Source: Dokdonella sp. (GTDB lineage Bacteria > Pseudomonadota > Gammaproteobacteria > Xanthomonadales > Rhodanobacteraceae). From it: DNA of 36,527 bases. The position numbers were made by a program, and so were the translations under genes. Of this stretch, positions 25,301 to 32,900 are shown piece by piece; the stretch's first letter is position 1, and each line of letters opens with the position of its first letter. The notes below the pieces were generated by a model. The model saw only the letters and a list, made by a program, of their open reading frames with translations. It had not been told where the DNA came from and ran no database searches. The stretch covers positions 1 through 36,527 of the forward strand of contig JAHCAR010000023.1 in assembly GCA_019634795.1 (NCBI GenBank). Direction: 5' to 3'.

Positions 25301-26929
25301 GGGATACATGCGCGGCGAGAACACCAGCACTTCATTGTTGCCCAATGGGGCCGAGACACTGACCGGATCGTAACCCGACAGGCTGGCAACCAGGGTCACA
25401 AGCGGGCTGGCTTCGGAGAGAAGACCGTAGCTACCCGATGCGTCCGTGGTCGTCGCAACCGGAGGCGCGCCCGCCACGATGGCCACGCTCACGCCAGCCA
25501 GTGCATCGCCGGTGACGCCATCGACGATAGTTCCTCGAACGGTGGCTCCGGTCGCGTTTGCATCGGCCTGCAGCGCAACCGAGAATTCGATTACCGCCGA
25601 TGGGCCGATATCGACCTCTGCGAATCGGCTCGAGTAGCCGGCCGCCGAGACGATGATGCGAACGTGTCCGGCCGGAACCTGCAGGATCTGATAGCTGCCA
25701 TCCCCGCCACTGCTCACCTGGATCGGCGGCTGCTCGATGAGAATGCTGGCACCCGGAATCGGTGCGCCATCCGCAGCCCGTGTGATGCGTCCACGGACGA
25801 TGGCCAGGTTGGCACCCGCATCACCCTGGTACATGCGCAGATCACCGAGATCGAGGATGCGGCCATCGGCCAGACTCAGCTCGAACTCGATTGAATGCAT
25901 GCCCGGATAGCTCAGCGTCGCCAGATAGCTGCCGGCGATCAGCGAGGCCGACTGAAGATGACCCGAGTCATTGCTGGTCAGGGTCGCGACGGCCGTGCCG
26001 CCCAAGGCCAGGGTCGCCCCGCTGATCGGCAAGCCCGTATCGGCCGAAAGGACCCGACCCGTCAATCCGGCTTGCATCGGCTCGACGACAGGCTGCTCGA
26101 ACAACCAGAGTGCACGAAGCGCCAGCGCGGTTACGTAGGCGTCGCCTTCGAAACTCCCGTCGGTCGACTGCGCCATCGAAAGCGCGGTTGCGATCGGGGC
26201 CAGCGTTGCGCGATCGACGCCGAGGTCGACAAGGGCCTCGAGCACGACCGCAGTTTGGAAGGCTTCGCCAAATGTATTGTCGGGCTGTCGCGCCGACTGC
26301 AGGAATGCGAGGGAGCGTGCGATCGGCTGGGTCAATGCAAAGCGATTTCGAAATGCGTAGAGCACCTGCGCCGCACGCGCCGTCGGAATGACATGGCTGG
26401 TGTTGGCAGGTGCGGCGAGCCAGCCTCCGTCCGTCTGTTGGCTGGCAATCAGGTAGCCGAGGGCGCGTGCCGCCTCGGTCTCCCCACCGCGGCCGGCACG
26501 GTCCAACGCCAGCAACACCCATGCCGTCGTCAGCGGCTCGCTTTGCAAGCCCGGCAAGGCTGGAAAGCCGCCGTCTTCACCTTGCTCGGCTAGCAGCTCA
26601 TCGAACTGATCCGCGGCCGACTGGCCCAGATCGATCCGGTTGTGGGCCAGTCTCGCCAGCGACAACAACGTTTCATCGCGCTGCTCCCGGGCAAGGCCAA
26701 CGGTTGCGGGAAAATCGGCGGAACGCGAGAGTCTGGCGATGGTCGTGTACGCCTCCGCATTGGTGTCCGCGGCGCCGGCCAGATCTTCGATGCGATGGAC
26801 TCCCGCTGGCGATTCCCTGCCGCGCAACCACTCCATCCCGCTCGTGACATCGGCATGTGCGAAGAGTGCCGGCGCGAGGCCGACCAGGAGCAGGCAGACA
26901 CGCCCCATCCAATGGCTAGGGTGCTTCAT
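19334..26929 (-). CDS. Giant exported multidomain protein: toroid, CarboxypepD_reg, CARDB, FG-GAP, Calx-beta, C-terminal anchor
   Basis: The product is 2531 residues with a signal peptide (KHPSHWMGRVCLLLVGLAPA, cleavage near AHA-DV). Residues ~25-280 form an alpha/alpha toroid of prenyltransferase/terpene-cyclase type (QGEDGGFPAL, QQTDGGWLAAP, QSTDGSFEGDAYVTALALRA), with no thioester GCGEQ and no cyclase DxDD motif seen. Four carboxypeptidase-regulatory-like domains occupy ~283-625, and a CARDB domain ~640-765. Eight FG-GAP/VCBS-type calcium loops lie at ~790-1215 (GDIDNDGVAEIIVV, ADIDDDGLPEIII, ADLDGDKQAEIIV). CARDB-like domains follow to ~1680 and seven Calx-beta-like repeats at ~1690-2490 (SEAGTSASFVVRL, TSESGTADSFVVRL). 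The end is a hydrophobic segment plus basic tail (PGNGRLALALLSIFLLLLGS then RSRQTRRA), like IPTL-CTERM sorting signals. The start overlaps the previous stop (ATGA). A calcium-dependent surface adhesin or scaffold is the inferred role. Confidence 0.92.
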   Translation of the reverse strand: MKHPSHWMGRVCLLLVGLAPALFAHADVTSGMEWLRGRESPAGVHRIEDLAGAADTNAEAYTTIARLSRSADFPATVGLAREQRDETLLSLARLAHNRIDLGQSAADQFDELLAEQGEDGGFPALPGLQSEPLTTAWVLLALDRAGRGGETEAARALGYLIASQQTDGGWLAAPANTSHVIPTARAAQVLYAFRNRFALTQPIARSLAFLQSARQPDNTFGEAFQTAVVLEALVDLGVDRATLAPIATALSMAQSTDGSFEGDAYVTALALRALWLFEQPVVEPMQAGLTGRVLSADTGLPISGATLALGGTAVATLTSNDSGHLQSASLIAGSYLATLSYPGMHSIEFELSLADGRILDLGDLRMYQGDAGANLAIVRGRITRAADGAPIPGASILIEQPPIQVSSGGDGSYQILQVPAGHVRIIVSAAGYSSRFAEVDIGPSAVIEFSVALQADANATGATVRGTIVDGVTGDALAGVSVAIVAGAPPVATTTDASGSYGLLSEASPLVTLVASLSGYDPVSVSAPLGNNEVLVFSPRMYPEGQTPEGANQARVFGTIVNQANRQPIENALIVASDPGGQHVARTDSAGAFSLSGVSGPVTRLAISADAFDPATLAVPLQPLEVRDLGEIGLKPTALAFYFPDLVLVESTLSETDPDHFDLDRAFTLSIANRGTSSTTQDFDVIAFVDANGNGSFDSGLEPEIGRTRVDQDLPVGGSTEVDIAVAAQLTFRDAPVAFWIDADNEIPEQDEDNNVGTSLLGCRVTPSFVGNDSVEEFWRWDGLSSNPQINSLNATPSVVQLTDDNGDGVINEYDTPDLVFVAGLRNSIAPGQTALVALDGRTGAELWSRTDIRLSQFASPATGDIDNDGVAEIIVVRGYRQELIAFENDGTLKWRTTMNGPREPAPIFPPAPFVFDQPIIVNLEGDNEAEVVLGRAAFRGLTGEQLWEGEFDAGGTGGKPIGSPLRVAGSVASVAADIDLDGRVEVIAGRTAYDFEGRTLWHRDDIKPIPITDANEVPMNYSGYVAIGNFDSDDFAEIVLSINDELWLLEHTGETIWGPVHAPDFTAMGAPTVADIDDDGLPEIIISSLHKLTVFESDGTVKRTFDIDDPSGVTSATVFDFENDGLLEVVHTDEHNLRILDARTLVQRFITANSSVTVYEVPVVADLDGDKQAEIIVTGFDRDLALATPGIRVFKARNGAWADAGSAWGSAAFHVNEINEDSTLPLIETPSWLTHNTYRVQQSPLPDPLGMPDFTVGDLRLIDQGAGHNPAVQVRVGNAGPVDAHEPPYISIYRGDPAAGGTLLTEQRLDTLRPARFQIVNLGEISVAGSGDLHAVVDQRNRARECRESNNERSIPFLATNGRGDLQLATDSLTYEPGAIATLTATVSNLGVVAAGYSVEWFIRNAQGVVTASLDDQVITEIPAGGTVPRSLEWSTQGVLAGNYVLEGRLHDSQGAIADTATVSFAISGDFTGPAGTVSLSTPRSEYAAGEAIRIDYVAGNLSSSEVIRLPEVAITISGPAGFVQTRSFLLDDLFANASIAGEMGVDGAAAAGEYTAVARLRSRLTGYEYATDTITFQRLPDTSASIEGFVSIARPSLLIGEPQTCLFTVRNRGTAAQPDAHLRKRMVALDGGTVEYEQLVIVDLVPGADYVASELLPTSGLAAGEHACLVEIDRGAGDWRILDSESFTLIAPAAAAILVDPVSGLVTSEAGQSATFNVSLASQPAAEVRIPVMASDAAEWSLPGSEIVFTPATWDVPRAILVDGVDDALVDGDQAGFIRLLPAQSADAAYAGLDASDVSIVNLDDDSAEILVSPTTITTSEAGTSASFVVRLNAAPDSSVQIDLVNPDPDEWSLPLTTLTLDGGNWQAGMTVQVTGVDDTDFDGTQTGVLQLLPAVSQDPVFNGLDPVDVALSNTDDEQADVLVDPLQVTTSESGTADSFVVRLNRMPSAEVVVPIGPVDASEWQVLETEIRLDAGNWQSGYSVAVNPVDDDLVDGDQSALLSLGPAQSTDTAFAGIDPPDVTLLNLDNDSARIVVAPTTGLIVDENGASASFFVALTTAPTDDVHVPLASGDPGEFAIAESELVFTPQDWSARTVVVTGVDDAEADGNIVGAIVIAAALSDDAHYAGINPPDVSVTNLDNEAVQVVVDPETRIETSETGTQATVSVHLSVPPTDPVRIDLVNPDNSEWSLDTDSLVFPAGSGTSVLSFTVTGVDDAEVDGDIIGVIGLQPVVSDDPRYQGIDPPDLNAVNRDDDVVVAPTWQIVATDLDVSEVGDTGLLQIAFDRLPSADVHVEITSADPSEVVADPVDLVFTAANATTAQPVILHGLDDDVADGTRDVALTLRVSASDDNQFAAMPAQFVTAHNLDDDVAAIRLSLAGPQDLTEGDSTELQLSLGSRPVAPVTLTLAAAVESPADPNSALIELEPQVLTIEPPQWEGSNAVILRTFNNGTVDGLRIIGIRVAAVESADPGYAALGSDPVFVDLDDAEGLLVTPIPVPGNGRLALALLSIFLLLLGSAAIRSRQTRRA
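19340..19346 (-). promoter_or_regulatory. Shine-Dalgarno of the RHS gene inside the preceding gene's last codons
   Basis: AAGGAGG on the - strand lies 10 nt before ATG 19329 and overlaps the terminal Arg codons of the upstream gene, whose stop is 4 nt from the RHS start. This fixes the RHS start and supports co-translation. Confidence 0.75.
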
Positions 26930-29900
26930 TGGGATTCGAATCCATTCTTGAACAGGGTGTCGACGACCGGAGCACCGACGAAATCGAGCTCAACCTCGGC
27001 TTCGTCGGAGAGATTTCCCGGATCGGCGATGCGGTAGCGGAAGCTGTCCTGCAGTGGTCGAGTCGTCGTCAAGGTGTAGACGAACGAACCGTCCAGGCCG
27101 AGGTTGAGCTGTCCGTGTTCGGGCGCGCGCACGAGGCTGGGAACAAGCGTTTCACCGTCCGGCTCGATATCGTTGGCGAGCAGGCCGCTGCCTGCCTCCA
27201 CCACAAGCTCGGTTGCAGATTCCGGAACCTCGTAGTAATCGGGGAGTGCTTGCGGCGGATCGTCGACCGGTAGCAGGGTGATACGTACTTCGACCGGTAG
27301 GGACTCCAGTTCGCCGTCGCTCACTGCATACGGAATGCTGACGTCGCCGACTGCATTGCGCTCGGGCACGAAGCGGACATGGCCTCCGGGCAGCACCTCG
27401 AGCATGCCTGTCGGCGGCGACTGCAGCACGACCAGTGAAAGCGGCTGTCCTTCCGGATCGACATCGTTGGCCAGCAGGCTCTCGAGCTGGCGCGTATCCA
27501 GCACACTGTCTTCGGCGATGGCATAGGCTTCGCCGACGGCAACAGGTCGCTGGTTGCCGGACGAAGCGACATCGATGATGGCTCGACCGAGCGCGGATTC
27601 CTCCCCGTCGCTGACCCGATAGGCGAACTCGTCCCGACCGGTGAATTCGGCATCGGGCACGTAGGTAAGCGATCCGTCCGCATGCAGGTCGAGCGCGCCA
27701 TGGCTGGTGCCGGCATCGAGTTCGACCGTGAGCGCCTGTCCTTCGACGTCGCTGTCGTTGGCCAGTACCCCCTCTGCCGCTACGACCTGTAGCGAGCCAT
27801 TTCGCTCGACAAGATAGCGATCGGTCTGGGCCTGTGGCGCATCATTGACTGCTTGCACATCAATAGACGCAGACACCGGTTCGCTGCTCTGATCACCATC
27901 GCTGACTGCGTAGTCGAAGGCATCCGGACCAAAGTAGTCCGGATCCGGGCGATAACGGAAATGGCTGCCCTCGAGTTCCAGGGTTCCGTGTGTCGGCGCC
28001 TCGCGAAGCGCGACAAACAGCGCGTCGCCATCCGGATCAGTGTCGTTTTCGGTGAGTCCGCCTACGTTGTCGCTGTCGAGGACTCCATCTTCCTCGATCG
28101 AATAGGATTCGCCCGTAGCGACAGGAGGATGGTTCTGGCCACTGCCGACTGTCAGCGTCACCTGCGCCACGTCGCGAGTCGCGCCATCGGTCGCGGCATA
28201 GCGGAATCGGTCCTCGCCCGTGAACGCGGGGGCCGGCTGATAGGAAAATCCGCCATCGACGGATACCTGGACCTGGCCATGCGCGGGGGCATCGACGAGT
28301 TCGACGCCGAGTGTGTCGCCATCGACATCGGTGTCGTTGGCGAGAAGGCCGTTCAGGGCATCGATCACGAGCGTCTGGTCGCGGACCGCGTGGTAAAGAT
28401 CCGGTGAAGCCCCGGGCGGGTCGTTCTGGGCAAAGACCTCGATGCTTGCGGTAGCGATTTCGGACAGTCGTTCTCCATCGCTTACGCGATACAGGATGCG
28501 GTCGCTGCCATTGAAGTTTTCTGCAGGAAGATAGGTGAAGTGCCCGTCCGTCTGCCAGCCGAACGTGCCGTGTTCGGGCGCGGAATCGAGAACGAGGCTC
28601 AATGGCGCGCCTTCGAAGTCATGGTCGTTGGCAAGCAGGCTACCGGAGGAATGGGAATCCAGCAGATGGTCCTCGAGTACGGCAAATTGCTCGCCGACGG
28701 CCACAGGCGGGACGTTTGACGTCGATCGAACGTCGAGAGTGACACGACCCAGCTCTATAACGCTCCCCGCGGATGCCGCGTAGGTAAATCCCGTGACGCC
28801 GGCAAAGCCCTCGGGCGCCGAGTAGTGGAAGGCGCCGTTGGCGTCCAGGGTGACCGTGCCCGTATCCGGGGGGAGAATCAGTGTGGCGGAGAGCGATGCG
28901 GCACCGCTGACTTGATCGTTGCCGAGTACGCCGGGAGCGGCGACCGTCGTGGATGGCCCCTCGAATGCATAGAAGTCATCCTCGACCGTGACCACAACGG
29001 CCGGCGCAACCGGTCGAACGATGACACTGACCGCGGCCGCAGAAATCGCTCCCAGACCATCGTCGACCTGATACTGGAATTGGTCGACGCCGGCAAAGAT
29101 GCCGTCGGGGACGTAGACGAAGGCGCCATCGAACTGCAGGTCGACTTGACCGTGCTGCGGCGGTCCGACCAAGGCGACAGTGAGAGCGGGGCCATCGACA
29201 TCGAGATCGTTGGACAGGACGCCCGAGCCGGCATCGACGCTCAGCGTCTGATCCTGTGCGATTTCATATTCGTCCGCATGTGCCAGCGGCGGATCATTGA
29301 CCGGCGTCACGAGGATTTCGACGGTGTCCTCGGAGGACAGCTGGCTCTCGTCGAATACGCGATACCTGAACTGATCGCGTCCGTTGGCATCAGGATCCGG
29401 TGTGTAGGTAAAGCTGCCATCCGGCATGAGGAGCGCTTGTCCGCGCAGCGGCGGCTCGATCAGTTCGGCGTTGATCAAGAGCTCTCCATCCACTTCCCTG
29501 TCGTTGCGCAGCACTCCCTGTGGCTCCGGCGCAACAAGCACTTCGTCCTCGCGGGTCCTGTACGTGTCGGGCTCGGTATAGGGCGCATCGTTGACCGGGA
29601 GGACGGTGATGCCGACATGGCCGACGGCGTTGCCGGCAACGCCATCCCGAACGGTGTAGAAAAACTCGTCCTGGCCGAAGAAATTGGAATTCGGGGTGTA
29701 GCGGAATCCGCCATCCCTGCGCAGTTCGACCCGACCATTGCAGGGCGCACAACCGTTGCTCGCGAAATAGGCCTGGAGCGAATCCCCGTCGATGTCGGTG
29801 TCATTGGCGAGAACCCCTTCGGCGGTCGAAACGGCCAGCACGATGTCTTCGTTTACAACGTAGTTGTCCGCACTCGCGACAGGGGGTGTGTTGACACGGA

Positions 29901-32900
29901 TCTGCACGGTGGCGGGCTCGCTCTGGCGACCCGTCGCATCGATGGCACGATAGGTGAAGCTGTCCGAGCCCGAGTAGTCCGTGCCGGGGGTATAGGTGAA
30001 GGTGCCAACCGGACTGAAGACAATCGTGCCGTGTGCGGGCGGAATCGCAAGCTCTGCGTAGATTGGGAGAAGGTCCACGCCACTGGCTGCGGCCCATGGA
30101 GCGGCGTGCGGATACGGGCGCGTATCCGGATCGAAATCGTTGTTCAGTACCGCTTGGGTGCTCGTCGTGACGACCAGCGCGGTGTTCCTCGGCGTTATGT
30201 AGTTGTCATCGGCCGCAATCGGCGCATCCGGCACGGGCAACACGGTGAAACTCACATAGCCATTCGTGCTTTGCGTACCGTCGTCAACGATGTAGCGTAG
30301 CGTCTCGACTCCATAGAAATGCAGTCGAGTGGTGACTGTCGTCGCGAGCGGAGCCGCGAGATCATCGACGTGCAGCGTGACGTAATGCCCGGGTTGGCTG
30401 TCAAAGCTGTCGCGGAGGTAATGGATCGGATCGCCATCGGGATCGAAATCGTTGGTCAGCGGGTCGGGGGATATTTCTTCCACGCTGTCCTCGGTCACCG
30501 TATACGCATCGGGATTGGCAACCGGCGGCGCGTTGGTCCGCAGGGTTACCGTCGCGATGTCACCGATTCCGGTACTGATCTGGTAGATGCGATAGGTGAA
30601 GGTATCGACACCCGAAAAATCCTGGAATGGCGTATAGCGCAGCCTTCCGGTCTGGGAATTCAGATCGGCTGAGCCGTGCTGGGGAAGAGATATGATTTCG
30701 AAATTGACCGGGTAGTCGCTGTCATAGTGGTCATTGAAGGAAACGGGCTTAGAACCCGAATCGAAGACCGTATTGCGCAGCACTCCATAGGCATCATCCA
30801 CCGCCTCGACGCCGTCATTCACGGGGCCGACCGAGATACTGACAACGGCGGCATTGCTGACGCTGGTGCCATCGTAGATCTGATACACAAAAAATGTGTT
30901 GCCGTAGAAATTCGCCCTTGGCCTGGCCGTGAAGGAGCCGTCTGGCGCCAGTGTCACGCTCAAATTGTGATTGTCGAAATCGACCAGAAACGCCTGCAGG
31001 AATTCGGGTGGCGTATCGGCATCCGTGTCGTTGATCAGTACCCCGGACTCCGCAGCGACGACCAACGTCTCGTCCTCAAGGATGGAATACGCGTCCGCAT
31101 TCGCCCGAGGCAAGCTGGTGATGCCGACGGCCAGGGTGACGTTGCCGAAGTTTGACGAGGAATGTCCGTCCGTGACCTGGTAGGTGAACGTATCGATGCC
31201 CATGTAGCCGGAATCGGGGTCGTACCGGAACGTTCCATCGGAATTCAGCACCAGGGTGCCGTGCTCAGGCACGGTACCGGGGATGACGCTCAGCTCGTCA
31301 TTCTCCGGTGCATCATGATCGTTGGCCAGGAGGCCGAGCGTCGGGTCGAGGATCTCAATGGGCGAGTCGACGTCCCCCAGGTAGACATCATTCGTTGCCG
31401 TTGGCGGTTGAGTCACATCGACCTGCACGGTGGCCTGGCTTGCCTCACCGGATGCATCGACCGCTTCGTATGTAAACGAGTCGACGCCTCGAAAGTTGAC
31501 CTCGGGCACGTAGGAAAGCGAGCCATCGGCACGCAAAAGGATTTCGCCATGCTCGGGGCTGCCCAGCAGACGTGCGACGAGCACCTCTCCGTCGATGTCG
31601 GAATCATTGACCAGGACTCCGGGCGCCGGAATGTCGAGCGCGACATTCTCATCGGTGAGGTAGGCGTCGCCGTTTGCAATCGGCGGATCGTTCACAGCAC
31701 GAATTGTGAGCGCCACCTCGACCGGGTAGGAGTTCGTACTCGAGTCTTCGAGGCGGTAGGAAAAGGAGTCCGGCCCAAAATAGTCAGGCGACGAAGGTCG
31801 GTATACGAAGCTGCCGTCGTTCGCCATTTGCACCAGGCCATGGGCAGGCTGCCCGGTGACGGCAATGCGCAGGACACCCACGGGGATGGCGCTGTCGTTG
31901 CCCAGCACGCCGGGCGCGTCGACGACCAGGATGTCACCCTCGTTTAGCGAGTACGCATCCGGCAGCGGCGCGAGGTGATCATTGACATGCACGGTGACCG
32001 ACGCCTGACTGCTCAGGCCACCCGGATCGACGGCTTCATAGACAAAGCTGTCGGTGCCGACGAAGTCGGGAAGCGGCGAGTAGCGGAAGCTCCCATTGGC
32101 ATTCAGGGTCAGGGCGCCCATTTGCGGATCGCTGACGACCCGTGCGACCAGCGGATCCCCGTCGGGGTCCGAATCGTTGCCCAAGACGCCGGGCTGCGAA
32201 ACAACGAGGTCGTGGCCAGTGTCCACGACGAATTGGTCCGGCGCTGCAACAGGGGGCTCGTTGACGTCGTTGACTGAAATCGTGACCCTCGCGGGCAGCG
32301 ATCGGATGCCGCCGGTGTTCAATCGATAGTAGAAATGATCCACGCCGCCATGCGCAGCGGGCACATACTGAAAGCCGCCGTAATCGCCGAGGACAAGATC
32401 GCCAAGGGCAGGGGCCGAGTCCAGTTCGACCTCGACAGATTGACCGGGGTCGATCATGTCGTTCGCGAGTAATCCCGATCCGGCCGCAACGACCAGAGTC
32501 TGGTTGTCATTGACAGAGTAGTTGTCGTCGACCGCATGACTCGCCTCGTCGACATTGAGTGTCACGCTGGTTGCGGCACCGACCAGCGTCGCCGCGCCTG
32601 CCGAATACTCGAACCGGTCCGCGCCTACGAAGTCCTGTTCGGGGGTATAGACGAAGCCTCCATCCGCAGAGAGCACGATCGTGCCATGCGCCGGCAGCGC
32701 CCTAAGTACCGCAAACAGGGCGCCACCCTGAGGATCATGATCATTGGCAAGTACGCCATTCGCCGCTTCGACGACAAGCGAACCATTGGTCGTTGCCGCA
32801 TAGATGTCCGGCTCCGCGACAGGGCCGGTCGCCTCATTGTCTGCAATCTCGACGATTGCAGAGGAAGCGGGTGCAAATGGGATCTGTGCTTCGGGCGTTG

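Noticed and set aside
26926-32840. Possible CRISPR-like or satellite repeat array
   Set aside because: The periodicity is in the protein (95-100 residues), units differ widely at the DNA level, and there are no short identical repeats with unique spacers.
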